From NCBI GenBank assembly GCA_030761205.1, contig JAULJL010000028.1, positions 21,999,001 through 22,063,000 of the forward strand: a stretch of 64,000 nucleotides of DNA, given 5' to 3'. The notes below the pieces were generated by a model. That model did no database searches and was not told where the DNA came from. It saw only the letters and a program-made list of their open reading frames with translations. The stretch comes from Fremontodendron californicum. Lineage: Eukaryota; Streptophyta; Magnoliopsida; Malvales; Malvaceae. Shown piece by piece: positions 46,408 to 59,516 of this stretch (its first letter is position 1; each line of letters begins with the position of its first letter). The translations under genes were made by a program, and so were the position numbers.

Positions 46408-49313
46408 CCCTAAATCAGTTTCTTTCAGGGTTTTAGGGGGAGAATTACTACCTTTGAAGGATGTCAATAGGAGCATTTTTGACGCATGTAGTTTTATACA
46501 CTGTGATGATGAAAGCACTTGTCTCATGTTAACATCTACATGAATTAAATGAATTTTAAATGCTTTGTGTTTGTTGTGTTTTAAATAAACGTGAATTTAC
46601 AAAAACAAGCATTAAGGAAGTTTTAATAATGGATAGTCTCAAGAAGATTGATGATCAGTGTTAGAAATGACCCAACACCATCCCCCTCCTTTTTGGGCTT
46701 CTCTATACCTAAACCTTGAATCAATAACACTTGAAAGACCTAATGCTTCAAGGAAAAATGAATGAAAAAAGAGAAGTATTGTCATTGCAAAATAAACAAG
46801 GATGTAAATCCTAGTCTAGGCTATGAACAAAGGAACGAACTTTTTGAAATTTTTCGAATTCCTTGAAAATCAAACAAATGAGACATTCTTTCAAGAGTCT
46901 AGATTTCGATAATTTGGTGTGTGTCAAGATTGTGCTAAAATTATTCATGACCTTTCCCAATAACCACAAAACACTAATTGCCCAAACATCACTTCATGAT
47001 TGACATCCTGGGGCACAATGATTAAACTAGATTATCCCTTGTCCCAGAGAAAATCCGTTTTTGGGTCATATTTTCCTTATCTCCTCAAAAAAACTCAGAT
47101 TGAAAACTCAGCCTTTTCAAAATAGACCTGGACTTGCTATGTTCCTCGTTGATACAGATTCTCATGGTTAATCAAATTAAGGCATCATAGGTGGAAATGA
47201 TGGATACATGGTGAATAAGGATGGACTAAATGCATGAATCATAGGGGCATGCGACGAAAAAAAAATTTTGTGATATCATGCATATGAGAATTCGGATGAT
47301 TCCAAAGTGCAAAATGAAATTTTGAATATCTATTTCCCTTAGGGATTGCTTTTCAATGTGAATATTTGTGCTTGACATGAGAAATGGCCATCTTTCATAT
47401 CCCTTTCACACAAAAAGAAATTATCCATAGTCACCCCTTTTGAGCCAAAAGAATTCTTTCTTCTTTGAACCCTGATCAAGGATTACCCTCTACATTGGGG
47501 GGCAAATGCGAGGAAAGATCTTTTCAAAGATCATTGAGAAATGAGTGATAGCTCAAGGACAGACACAAAGCAAATGGAGCCCCGAATAAATACGGGCTCA
47601 CTCTGTCAAAGAAAAAGAAGAGAAAAAGATGGTGAAATGAAAGCCAAGAAAAACAAAAGAAAAACACAATGAAAAAGAAAATGTGTGTGAAAGACATGGC
47701 AAATTGAAAGCCAAGAGCAAGGAAGAAAAAGAGCAAAGTCAAAAGGAAAGAAATGTCCAATAAGGGACAAATGCTTCAAAGGGAATCCTCCTCAAGAAAT
47801 GATCCTTGATCTGATTACCCTCAAACACATATTTTGGGCCTATTTATCCTTTCTTTCTGAACACTGAGCCATGACCTACATTATATGCTTTAAAAGTCCA
47901 TTTTGATCAAGCATGAATATTTAATTTGAAAGGTTTTTCCTCAGATTTTATCCCATTTCATCGAATTATCATTTCACTAAGGAAGAATTTAGAATTCTCA
48001 AGTGCATGGTAAAACAATGAACAAAAAAAAATGGAAAGAATGGGACTCTAGGGCGAAAACCCAAAAATGGGCGGTCTAAAGTAAATTTGGAAATTTTCGA
48101 TGCCATCTATGATAGTGCCGATACCCCAAAAGAAAAGATCTTATTAAAGGAGTGGTCATCGAGGAACATCTAGGAATTCCTGAACCCCCCAAATTGTCAG
48201 TTCTCATTCAGAAGATTGTCTTCAAAAACTGAAACTTTTTTCCTCCAAAATCAACTTTCCGGTTTAAACATCCCAGCCAATCTTGATGCTTGACAAAATG
48301 CCTTGATATGGAAACTAAAAGAATGTTTAATTTGTTTGGTTCTCAATGAATTCATGATTTATAAAACCTGTTCCATTTGTGAGCCTAGAAGGGATATACA
48401 TTTTTGTCATGAAGTTTTCCTGGAAAAGCCAGAATCTTGTTATACCAAGCCTTGCCAATCCCAGTTGGAAAAACCCAGATTGATACTTAGAGAAATTTCT
48501 AACAATGATCATCAGTCCTCAAAAGATTTGTACATCACACATTGTGGGGTTAATATTTTTTGTTCAGAAGTTTTCAAAATGCGAAAACAAATAAAGATAT
48601 TTTTGAAATACCCATTCTGATGTTGACATGAGACAAGGATTTTTCTAACTCAAAGGTGTAGAACTGCCAGAATAGGTCATGACTTCCAGATATGAGAAGA
48701 AGAAATCGAACCCAGTGCAGATCTCTGTTGATGAAAGTTTGAAAACTGTTGGGGCAAAGAGAATAGCCAAAATGAATTGAAGATATACTCTGATTTGAAG
48801 AGGAAAAATGAATTTGAAAGGTTAAGCCAAAGCCTAAAAAAAAAAAAAACAACCGGGGGCATTTGCATCACTCATGAGCATTCATCTCTCTATCAAGCTT
48901 TTACATCTGCATAGTGTCGGCAAGCATTTGCATCATTCATGGGTATTTGCATTGGCATTATTCCATAAGCATCTGCATTTTACCTTTACATTTACATTCT
49001 TCATGGAATTCGTATTTGTGTCATCTCAAACAATTGCATCATTTCTAGAATCATTGCATTTTCATTAATGTGTGGTAATTGTAGTTACACCATTCATAAA
49101 CCAGTTACATGAACACAATTAGTAGGGGCATCTGCATCATGAAACATGGGCATCAATCCAAGTCATTTACATTTGCATTAAAGACATTTGCACCAGTTTA
49201 AGTCATTTCATATCTTATTCAACATATGCATTTGCATCAAAAAGCATTCGCATCTTCTCAAAATCTTTAGGTTAATTTTCAACAATTCTTCACCACCATT
49301 CTGAAGACCTTCG
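46408..49313 (+). other. Retrotransposon 3' region without pol
   Basis: In this 2.9-kb stretch I find no reverse transcriptase, integrase or protease motif in any frame. 47590-47760 is A/G-rich. 48860-49260 is rich in imperfect GCATTTGCATCA repeats. Confidence 0.65.
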
Positions 49314-50695
49314 GGCATCATTTTTAAAGTCGCATACAGCGCATTTTTTCTAAATCACGAGTAAGGCCTCCGGGCACCATTCTTAAGGCCTCCGGGCACC
49401 ATTCTTAAGACCCCCGGGCATCATTTTTAAAGTCGCATACAGCGTATTTTTTCCAAATCACGGGTAAGGCCTCTGGGCACCATTCTTAAGACCCCCGGGC
49501 ATCATTTTTAAAGTCGCATACAGCGCATTTTTTCCAAATCACGGGTAAGGCCTCCGGGCACCATTCTTAAGACCCCCGGGCATCATTTTTAAAGTCGCAT
49601 ACAGCGCATTTTTTCCAAATCACGGGTAAGGCCTCCGGGCACCATTCTTAAGGCCTCTGGGCACCATTCTTAAGACCCCCGGGCATCATTTTTAAAGTCG
49701 CATACAACGCATTTTTTTCAAATCACGGGTAAGGCCTCCGGGCACCATTCTTAAGACCCCCGAGCATCATTTTTAAAGTCGCATACAACGCAGTTTTTTC
49801 AAATCACAGGTAAGACCTCCGAGCAACATCTTTAAGACCTCTGGGCATAACTTTTTTTCAGGGGTAAGGCCTATGGGCACCATTTTTAAGACCTCCGGGC
49901 ATAATTTTTCAAATCACAGGTAAGACCTCCGGGCATAACTCTTTTTTCAGGGGTAAGGCCTATGGGCACCATTTTTAAGACCTCCGGGCATAATTTTTCA
50001 AATCACAGGTAAGACCTCCGGGCAACATCTTTAAGACCTCTGGGCATAACTTTTTTTTCAGGGGTAAGGCCTATGGGCACCATTTTTAAGACCTCCGGGC
50101 ATAATTTTTCAAATCACAGGTAAGACCTCCGGGCATAACTCTTTTTTCAGGGGTAAGGCCTATGGGCACCATTTTTAAGACCTCCGGGCATAATTTTTCA
50201 AATCACAGGTAAGACCTCCGGGCATAACTCTTTTTTCAGGGGTAAGGCCTATGGGCACCATTTTTAAGACCTCCGGGCATAATTTTTCAAATCACAGGTA
50301 AGACCTCCGGGCAACATCTTTAAGACCTCCGGGCATAACTTTTTTTCAGGGGTAAGACCTCCGAGCACCAATTTTTAAGACCTCCGGGCATAATTTTTCA
50401 AATCACAGGTAAGACCTCCGGGCAACATCTTTAAGACCTCCGGGCATAACCTTTTTCAGGGATAAGACCTCCGGGCACCAATTTTTAAGACCTCCGGGCA
50501 TAATTTTTCATATCACAGGTAAGACCTCCGGGCAACATCTTTAAGATCTCCGGGCATAACTTTTTTCAGGGGTAAGACCTCCGGGCACCAATTTTTAAGA
50601 CCTCCGGGCACCATTTTAAGACCTCCGGGCACCAATTTTTAAGACCTCCGGGCACCATTTTAAGACCTTCGGGCACCAATTTTAAAGCCCTTCGA
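49314..50695 (+). repeat. Tandem array upstream of the 3' LTR
   Basis: The left part has roughly 81-bp units (starts at 49407, 49488 and 49569) combining AAGACCCCCGGGCATC, AAAGTCGCATACAGCGC and AAATCACGGGTAAGGCC. The middle has larger units with TTTTTTCAGGGGTAAGGCC and AAATCACAGGTAAGACC. The right end is reduced to about 21-23-bp units of AAGACCTCCGGGCACCA. All units share the core AAG(A/G)CCTCCGGGCA. Ogre elements are known to have such hypervariable 3' arrays. Confidence 0.93.
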
Positions 50696-50997
50696 GCAAA
50701 AAATTTTCTTTTGAAAATCGAATTTATTCCCTTAGGACGAATCGAGCCTTGTTTAGGCAGGGAATTCAATTTATTGTTTTAAAAAAATGAAAAAGAGAAA
50801 ATAGAAAAAAAAAAAGGAAAAAAGAAAAAAAGAAAAAAAAAGAAAAAAATGAAAAAAAAAGAAAAATAAAAAATGAAAAAAATGAAAATGAAAAAGAAAA
50901 AGAAACCCCTTTTCCTTTCCTTCACATGTGATGTCACTGACCGTACAAAATTAGTGTCGGTTTATCTTTGCCTGATTCCTGATTCTCAGCAATAGCC

Positions 50998-51010
50998 AAA
51001 GAGGGGCAGC
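50998..51010 (+). other. Polypurine tract
   Basis: AAAGAGGGGCAGC directly precedes the 3' LTR and is the likely plus-strand priming site. A longer A/G tract lies at about 50780-50905. Confidence 0.7.
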
Positions 51011-54000
51011 TGTAGACACCTAATTTTGTCCGGACCACTAAACAGGTATGTTTTCTTCCCATATTGATGTTCCCAAGTGTAAAAAGACTGTTTTCACCCT
51101 GCAGGTGGTACTCCGAGACTTAGTTTAAGAGGGCGAGCACAAAAAGTCAAACTTGAAAAAAAGTCAACCCCAAAAAAGTCAACCCCGAAAAAGTCAACCC
51201 CAGAAAGTCAACTACTGAAAAAGTCAACCCACTTTCAAAATCAAGATTTTAAGTTCAATTGAAAAATGGCAAAAGAATTTTGATAATCCGAGGTCTACAT
51301 TGAAAGATATGGAGTTCGGAAGTTGGGATTTGGAGATTCAGTAGAAAAGAAACCCTAATCCGAGAAATTTGGGGAAAAGTGCTTAAACGATCAAACTGGT
51401 CGGAATTGAAGGTTCCAAATGAAAGATAAGCACTGACTACGGGTAATGGAGAAGTCACTTGCAAGAAAAACCGAAAGAAAAGTCAATCCGGGAGAAAACC
51501 GAGAATTAGGGTTTTTAGTGGATTTCGGTGAAATCGGGAAGAATCACAGAAATGGCCCGACTTGTTAAGACCAAAGCCCCCAATGGATGAATAATGGTTA
51601 AAAAGGATGGCCCAAGGCTCAGATTGAAGAAAATCTGAAAATCGGATTTGTTTTGAGCAAAACCAGGTTTCGGAGGTAAAAGGGCAAAATTGGAAAAATT
51701 TGGGAAAAATAGCAAATGGACTCCGAAAATTATGGAAAATTTGTCAATCTCATTCTTAAATCATTTTAAGGAGATTGGCGAAAGAAAATCTTGATTCCGA
51801 GTTCGTTTGCAAAATGGCCAAATCCCGGGCTTCTTATGCAGTAATTCAAAAAGGAAAATCCCGGAAAAATAGCAAATGGACTCCAAAAATTCTGAAATTT
51901 GGCAAATCTCATTTTTAAATTATTTGGAAGAGATTGGCGAAAGAAAATCTTGATTCCGAGTTCGTTTGCAAAATGGCCAAATCCCGGGCCTCCTATGCAG
52001 TAATTCAAGCCGATAAATCCCGAAAAAATACCAAATGAGCTCCAAAAATTATGAAAACTTCCAGATCACACTTTTTAATTATTTTGAAGAGATTGGTGAA
52101 GAAAAATCTTGATTTGGAGCTCGTTTAAAAAATGGTAAAATGTAGGGGCATAAAAGGGCATTTTTGGGAAGAAAAAATCCAAATAAATAGCAAACGGACT
52201 CGGATAATTTTGAAAACTTCCAGAACTCAATATTTTATTATTTTGGAAGTATTAAAAAAAGAAAAATTGAATTTGGAGTCCGTTTGATATTTACTTGCAT
52301 CCGGGGGGCAAAATGGTCATTTCACCCAAGCAACCGAAAAGGGCTTTTTTGGCCCTTCAAAAAATCAGAGTTGGGCTGGAAAAGAGATGTGCTGGCATAC
52401 CCAAGCCCAAAGAAAGGAGGAATCTTCTAATTTTTTTTTTTAATCAAGTGGTTAAAAATCAAGAGTTAGTTAACCATTCTCTTTGATCAAGCCATGGTGA
52501 TTAAACCACATAGGTTAAGAAAGATGTCAACATTATTTTTGCATAGCTGTAATTTGAGAGGGCTGAGATGCTAATCTAAAGGTGGTAATTTCATGACTTT
52601 TCATCTTAAATTATTGGCCATTTGATGGAAATTAGGTTACACAAAAATGACAACATCTTGGAGGCTATATAACCATGCATTAAGGCTAGCCCTAAGGAGG
52701 AGGGGAGAGAGATTTTGTTTTTTCTTTCCCATTTTGGTTGATTTCTCTTAGTTTTTCTTAGTTTTTTATCTTCTTGGTTGAGAGCAAAAAAAGAAAAGTT
52801 TAGAAAAAAAGGAAAGTTTGAAGAGAAAAGCTTGAAATATTAGCTTCTTGAGGTTGCTCTTGAGCACCAACTCTTGCACTTTCATTTTCTATTCTTATTT
52901 TTTGCTATTTTAATCTCTACTTGGTGAGTTTTCATTTTAAAATAATGTTTCTTGTTCTTCCTTCATTTCCTTTCTTAAGTATATATATATTTTTTTACAT
53001 TTTGTTTTTACAATAAACTCACCATGGCCAAATGGCCTACATTATTTATTTTAAGTTGTTGTTTTTGATTCATTTTACCATATTGTTTATGCTATTTTCT
53101 TTATTTTTGATGTTTTAAATATTATGTTATTTCATGTTCTTAAGTTATATTTAATTTGGTTGCTTTGTTTATTGCCATTTATGTCTTAGATATCATGTTT
53201 TTGCATTTTTAATTTTCTGTTTTTATGTTGTTTAAATTTGAGCATGTTTTAGATTTAGTATATTAGGTGTTTGTGAAAATGCTTGTGTGATTTTTGTGTT
53301 ATGACTTAGTTTTTCATGCTAGCATACCAAGTGTTTGTGAAAATGCCATGCTTGTTGAAGCTTGGGGCCATTTGGCTACTCCATGTGTTTTGCATTGTGT
53401 GTTGTATTTTTGTCATGCTAGTTGTTAGGTTTTTGCATTTGCATGATATTTGGTTGGATTTTTTAATTAAGCATGCCTTGTGTTTGTGAAAATGCCATGC
53501 ATGTCTTAGGTCTAGGTTACATTAAATGACATGCAAGTTCATGTTAGGTCTAGGCCATATTATTTGTGTCATGCATTTTCCTTACATTTAGGTTTAGATC
53601 CATGCATTTCATGCATTATGTTTGCTGCATTGTTTCATGCATTTCATGTTCATGCCACTTGAATAATGACTTGAGCCAATTAATGGTTCAAGATCATGCT
53701 CTCTTGAGCACACTTGTGGAAAATTAAGTTTGTCAAATTGATTACTCTACCTTTGTGATTTTTTTTTTATTTAGCCAATTTTTATCTAACTTTCAAAGAG
53801 TCCTAGCTACTGCTTTCAAGTCATTTTATGAGTTTCAAATATTTTTACTTTGGTTTTTAAATGATTTTATCAAAAGCAAAAATGTGTTGGCAAAGCAGTT
53901 TTTTTTTCTCCTCCAAAAACTCGTACATCTATGATTTTTCTGGGAATTCATCTTTGATCAGAAAATTAAGCCGATTTGTTTTCATGTAGTTTTACATGTC

Positions 54001-55745
54001 CTGAGTCTCCAGTAATTTTTTCAGAATGTTTGGAATTTTTAAAAATAGGGTAAAAAATCGTGGATTAAAACTGGACAGTGGAGTCAGAATTGAATTTAAA
54101 GAAAAACAAAGCAGTTTTTTCTCCTCCAAAAACTCGTACATCTCTGATTTTTCTGCGAATTCATCTTTAATCAGAAAATTAAGCCAATTTTTTATCGTGT
54201 AGTTTTACATGTCCTGAGTCTCCAGTAATTTTTTCAGAATTTTTGGAATTTTTAAAAATAGGGTAGAAAATCGTAGATTAAAACTAGACAGTTGAGTCAG
54301 AATTGAATTTAAAGAAAAACAAAGCAGTTTTTTTTTCTCCTCCAAAAACTCGTACATCTCTGATTTTTCTGGGAATTCATCTTTGATCAGAAAATTAAGC
54401 CGATTTTTTCTCGTGTAGTTTTACATGTCCTGAGTCTCCAGTATTTGTTTTAGAATTTTTGGGATTTTTAAAATAGGGTAAAAAAATCGTGGACTAAAAC
54501 TGGACAGTGGAGTCAGAATTGAATTTAAAGAAAAACCAATTTTCTGTTTTGGTTAATTCACATAGAGTGGGCTGATTATGAGGGTTAGCTACTGACTTAG
54601 GGTAATTTCTAAGCCTTTTTAAACTCTAAAAATGGTTTTTCAAGTCCCGGGTTAAGGGTAGTCAAGTCCGGATTTTTTAAACTTAGGAAATTAGAGCCAT
54701 TTAAAAATTTTTAGCCCAGTTTTTATTGTTAATTCAAGCTTTTCAAAATTGTTTTCAAACAATCACAAAGTATTTTGGTTTTAGAATATTTAATTTGACA
54801 TATTTTCCTAAGGTAGCCGGATATCTTTTTAGATATACGGATTTCCTTAATTAAAGGAAAAAATACATTTTATGCATTGCATTTTTATTTTCATGCATAT
54901 TATATGATAGCATTATTTTATTCCATGTCATTTCAATTATATGCCATACCATTCATATTTGTCATGTCATTTAGGTTGCATTATATTATTTAGACTGTAC
55001 TATGTCATTTTATTTATGTCGTGCATATACATATACATTTATTTTAAATGTTTTCAAAAAGATAATGGTTTTCAATAAAAATAAAGATATTCCCGAGTTA
55101 AAATAATTCATGAGTTCTCTACCGGGTTTGCTGGAGGGAATTTCATCAATTATCATTAATAAAGGAATATCTTTCTTTCAAAAAAGAGAATGATTCGGAA
55201 AGTTTTCCAAAACTAATAAAAATTTCTATATTTTGCCACGTTTGTTGGGGAATATAGGAAAATTTTGAATTTATAAATTCCGAATCATTTTCAAATAAAA
55301 ATTGAATTATTTTTCTTTAAATTGGGAATTAACTTGAAATACTAAATTTAAAACCAATCTTTACCGAGACTTGAGATAACACACGATTAATAAGGTACCG
55401 ATTTATACGGGCGTTGTGGGGGTGCTAATCCTTCCCCACACGTAACCGACTCCCGAACCCGCTTCTTTGATTTCTCTGGTTTAAAACGCAGACTTGAAAT
55501 TGGTTTTTAAAATGTTTTAATTAATTTTTAAAATATTTTATAAAACCGGTTTTAATAGGTGGCCGATCACACCTAGCTAAAAAAGATTGGTGGCGACTCC
55601 ATGTCTTTTTTAAGGTCATTTTCAAAACCTTCATTTTTCTAGAGGAATTAAGTCGACTTTTCCTCAGTTTTTTTTTAATGTCACGCTTAACGAATAATAA
55701 AGTCTTGCGATTAGACTCGTCGTTATTTTTTTTTAGGTTGCGACA
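51011..55745 (+). repeat. 3' LTR
   Basis: 4735 bp. It differs from the 5' LTR at about a dozen substitutions and a few small indels by eye (for example ATGTTCTGG versus ATGTGCTGG, and GATGAGAC versus GATTAGAC). It has the same TATA box (52666-52672) and internal repeats. Confidence 0.95.
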
Positions 55746-56529
55746 CTAAAATGATTAAATTTACATGTACCTAATGTCCACTAGAGTTGTCAGCTAGTGA
55801 AAAAAGTAACCTTAAAAACTTTTTCCTAATGCTAGATTTGTGTAATGGTGAAGTGGGTTTTGGCCATTATCATTGTACTACACATTGTAATTTAGGTATT
55901 TGTAGTACAAACATATTTTCAGGAATGGAGGAAAGGGGCTTTTGGGTTTATAATATGTATTTTAGGCCTTCAAAGGTTTTCTGCTTCTCTTTGACAAAGA
56001 TTTAGAATGCGGGCTTAATGGCATTTGAGTTCTGATGGTTTTAGCCACAGCTAGCAAATGAGTGAGTCATGTTTGGTTTGAACTGGGTCATGTTATTTTG
56101 GGTGAACTAAAATTTGGATTATTTTGGATTTAATTCAATTTGGATTTGAATCGTTTTCAATTTGGATCCATTTAGATTCAAATCATTTCAATTTTGAATT
56201 ATTCGAATTTGATTTTTGAATTATTCGGATTTAAATTATTTCGAATTTAACGCTCAAGTCATTCAAATTCAATTTGGTAACTTCTAAAATCAAATAAATA
56301 TAATTAAATTATATAAAAATTAAAATATCAAAGTTAAATTAATTAAAAGTCATTTGGTAATGATATAAATATATGTTACATTAAATATAAAATTAACTTG
56401 GTTTATGATAAATTAAATTATTAATGATTTTTTATTGATTGATATTTAATATTTACTTTCAATATTTCATGTATTAATTATTAATAATTTATATTGATAT
56501 ATCATACAATCTTATTCGTTCACATTACT
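55746..56529 (-). repeat. Inverted duplication, left arm, inner part
   Basis: This continues the left arm after the retrotransposon. TTAAATTTACATGTACCTAA and CACTAGAGTTGTCAGCTAG match the reverse complement of 58671-59260. The arm ends at CACATTACT (56529). Confidence 0.9.
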
Positions 56530-56990
56530 AGGGATGGCAATGGACTGCTTTGCTCTGTTTTGCTCCGCCCCCCGTCCCGCTCCGTCGTGGATGTTGAAAT
56601 TTTAATATCACCACCACCTCCATGGATGTCGGTTACATCCAATACCGTCTCGTTTCGCCCCATTCGATATTTATTAATTATTTTTATTTTTTTCAAATTA
56701 TAAAGCATTGTAAAAAAAATTTAAATATAAATGCAATATAAACGAGTTTTTAATCTAGAAGAGAAAAAAAATAAAGTATTAAGTTTAAGTTTTTAAAAAG
56801 AAAAAGTAAAAATAATAAGTTTAATTATATTACTTTATTATATTTTTAAAAACTAAATATTTAAGGGTAAAATAGTAATTTTAGTATTCGGGCGGGATGG
56901 AGCAGACAATTATCAGAACTGCTCTATCCCGCCTTTCAAACAAAAAAAACCGTCTCTCCCCGCTCCACCTCCATTGTCAAAAAAAAAAAA
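56530..56990. mobile_element. Possible foldback element at the inner edge of the left arm
   Basis: It begins AGGGATGGCAATGGACTG and ends with the near-complement CTCCACCTCCATTGTCA. C/G-rich arms (TCCCGCTCCG; GGGCGGGATGGAGC) enclose an AT core. The target duplication is not resolved. Confidence 0.55.
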
Positions 56991-57331
56991 TCTTCCCCAT
57001 TCGAAACAGATCGATTCAAAATCTATTAGACGGTTCGGGTTTTACAATCCCTACCGATTCCAGCTTAATAATGGATGGAAAAGTATCTATTTGGTCGCTT
57101 TGGTTTATTAGTCTTTCAAACAGTTGGGCCTTCCTTTTCATGTCGGTTCTGAAATTTAATTGTTAGTAATTTGCGTTCTTTTTTCTTGTTAATTGTTAAA
57201 AAAATGAACCTTCGTCCTGTAAAAGGGAGTGTCATTGTATTGACTTGGAAGTCAATTCCTTTAACGATGGCTGTCCATTGGCTTAACTTCTGTTCCTTAT
57301 TTCCCTGTTAAAGGCTTAATCTAGTTACCTT
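56991..57331. other. Spacer between arms, no feature
   Basis: Short open frames here look random. Nothing is recognised. Confidence 0.4.
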
Positions 57332-58670
57332 TTAAATGAAGATTTTGCATGAAACGAACCATATAATCATATCCATCACTAGCAAAGTAGCAATAAAGTA
57401 ATGGATCTGAGACTGTATGAAGCTGCAAGAACAGGATTTTCCATTTGAATGTACTGGATTTGGATCTTCATTTGCATCGAATTGTCGATATCCACCTGGA
57501 GGACTAAGAACCGATTGGTAGGTCACGGTTGCAATTAAAACAGCCACCACCATAAGTGCATTTCGCATTTCTGGTGTTGAGTTTTCAACTTCTTGGGTGA
57601 AAATTGACCATATCTTTCAGTCAAACAAAGATGAAACCTCCTTAACTATAAATTTCCAAGGCATCCACAGGTCACAGTTATTTGATCAAATGCAGATCAT
57701 GTTCATTTGATCAGTCCATTATTCAAGTTTAACAGTATTTATTTTTCAAAATATTCTCAGACATCTTTTTTTTTTTGGTACAAAAAGATTACAGTCTGGA
57801 GATAAGAGAAAGGGTTGTAGATGTTGAGATTCGAATTGCAGATCTGCTGGATGCCACCTCTTAAGGATAATTGTATGAACTAATTGAGTTAAACCCGGGT
57901 TCATTTCCGGACGTCTTTTATCATGAATAAAAGTTTGTATAAGATGTAGCATGACTCTTTGCATTGCTTTTCATGGCAATAACTCTTCTTTCTTGGTATT
58001 ACAAGGGAAAAAATGGGCTATAAAGCTTTCAAATCCACATATTCCTAAAGTCATGTAAATGTTATGCTGTGACTTTAAATTTTGGATACAACTATGGAAG
58101 CACAGAGAGTCAACACATTAAAAAAAAGAAATTTATTAATTTAACTTTCATTCCAATCATTAGCTTTCCATTTCTTGTCCAATCTAGGGTTGATTTTCTC
58201 TCTAACGTAATCATTTTGGTTTTGAAAAGATGAGGATAAACAAGAAAATTAAGAATTCTTACTCGAAATTGCTTCCTAGCAACTGCAATGTGTAAAATTG
58301 TGTTGCCATCATGGTCCTTAGCATTCACAAGCCTATTTATTTCTTCAGAGTCAATCTCTTTAAGCATTCGCTAAAGCATATCGGAAGCTTCAACCTGGTT
58401 GTTAGCAGCAAAAAGGAGAGCTGTTCTTCATGAGCATTCTTTTGGTCGACTCAGTTCTTTGTTACTCATCAAAAGCTCTTTCACTATGTCTACATATCCA
58501 ATTGCAGAAGCCATGTGAATTGGAGTAAACCCATCCTTATTCACCCTCTTAGCTAATTCAGGCTTAAAACTCATAATCTCTTTCACAAAATTTAGACTCC
58601 CAGGCCCAGCCAGTGCTGCAATATGCAGGCAAGTCTCTGCTATGCTGTCTAATGAACCTCGTTATTAACG
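57332..58670 (-). pseudogene. Ankyrin-repeat/PGG-domain gene fragment
   Basis: On the minus strand an ankyrin part starts abruptly at the arm boundary. It reads ETCLHIAALAGPGSLNF, KDGFTPIHMASAIGYVDIV, then TGA at 58430-58428, RTALLFAANNQVEASDML, TAG at 58373-58371, and KDHDGNTILHIAVARKQF up to a donor CGA|GTAAGA. After an interval holding a SINE, a PGG-type domain follows: MRNALMVVAVLIATVTYQSV, LSPPGG and a hydrophobic C-terminus ending at 57332. Intact plant proteins of this ACD6-like type are membrane proteins often linked to defence signalling. The two nonsense codons and missing N-terminus show that it is dead. Confidence 0.85.
57766..57915 (-). mobile_element. SINE, copy 6, in the ankyrin pseudogene
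   Basis: The minus strand reads CCCGGGTTTAACTCAATTAG, TTAAGAGGTGGCATCCAGCA, a B-box-like GCAATTCGAATCTC, AACATCTACAACCC and an A-tail. It is close to the 27671 copy. Confidence 0.75.
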
Positions 58671-59275
58671 AGTAATGTGAACGAATACGATTGTATGAAA
58701 TATCAATATAAATTATTTATAATTAATACATTAAATATTGAAAATAAATATTAAATATCAATCAATAAAAAATCATTAATAATTTCTTTTATCATAAACC
58801 AAGTTAATTTTATATTTAATGTAACATATATTTATATCATTACCAAATGACTTTTAATTCATTTAACTTTGATATTTTAATTTTTATATAATTTAATTAT
58901 ATTTATTTGATTTTAGAAGTTACCAAATTGAATTTGAATAACTTGAACATTAAATTCGAATAATTTAAAAGTCAAACTCGAATAGCTCTGGCTAAAACCA
59001 ACAGAACTCAAATGCCATTAAGCCCACATTCTAAATCTTTGTCAAAGTCAAAGTCAACCTTTGAAGGCCTAAAATACATATTTTAAACCTAAAATGTGTT
59101 TGTACTACAAATACCTAAATGACAATGTGTAGTACAATGATAATGGCCAAAACCCACTTAACCATTACAAAAATCTAGCATTAGGAAAAAGTTTTTAAGG
59201 TTCCTTTTTTCACTAGCTGACAACTCTAGTGGACATTAGGTACATTTAAATTTAATCTTTTTAGAACTCGGAATT

Positions 59276-59516
59276 TAATAAATATGAATAATATTAAATA
59301 CGATATGATTACATGATATGAAAAAAATAATTAAAATATAATATGAAATACGACATGACACAAAAAAAATACGAACACGAATATATTAATGTTTCAAAAT
59401 TTATATAACACAAATTATTAACACGTCAAAATTTATATTTATATAAAACACCGTAAACACGATTATGACACGAAAAAAAACATGAACGACACGGATACAC
59501 GAATTGTTAGGTCTAG
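59276..59516. mobile_element. ACACGA-type repeat (right arm)
   Basis: It has AACACGTCAAAATTTATA and ACACGGATACACGAATTG and ends TTAGGTCTAG. It is the counterpart of 37622-37852. Confidence 0.65.

Larger units (their letters stand above)
37866..55745 (+). mobile_element. 17.9-kb LTR retrotransposon, Ogre/Tat-like, gag-only
   Basis: The complete element is bounded by a 5-bp duplication CTAAA (37861-37865 and 55746-55750). It has two 4.73-kb LTRs beginning TGTAGACACC and ending TGCGACA, a primer-binding site 3 nt after the 5' LTR, and a purine-rich tract before the 3' LTR. The 8.4-kb interior has a 1.5-kb leader, two gag-like ORFs, about 2.9 kb without recognisable coding, and a tandem array. 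Very long LTRs, an ORF upstream of gag and a repeat-filled 3' region are traits of the Ogre/Tat branch of Ty3/gypsy. No protease, reverse transcriptase, RNase H or integrase motifs are visible, so it must depend on other elements to move. Confidence 0.93.

Noticed and set aside
48303..48620. 105-residue frame in the retrotransposon interior
   Set aside because: No similarity to pol or any known domain; length is within chance for the region.
49314..50695. Regularly spaced repeats resembling a CRISPR array
   Set aside because: The spacers are themselves repeated, the genome is a plant, and the position upstream of a 3' LTR fits a retrotransposon array.
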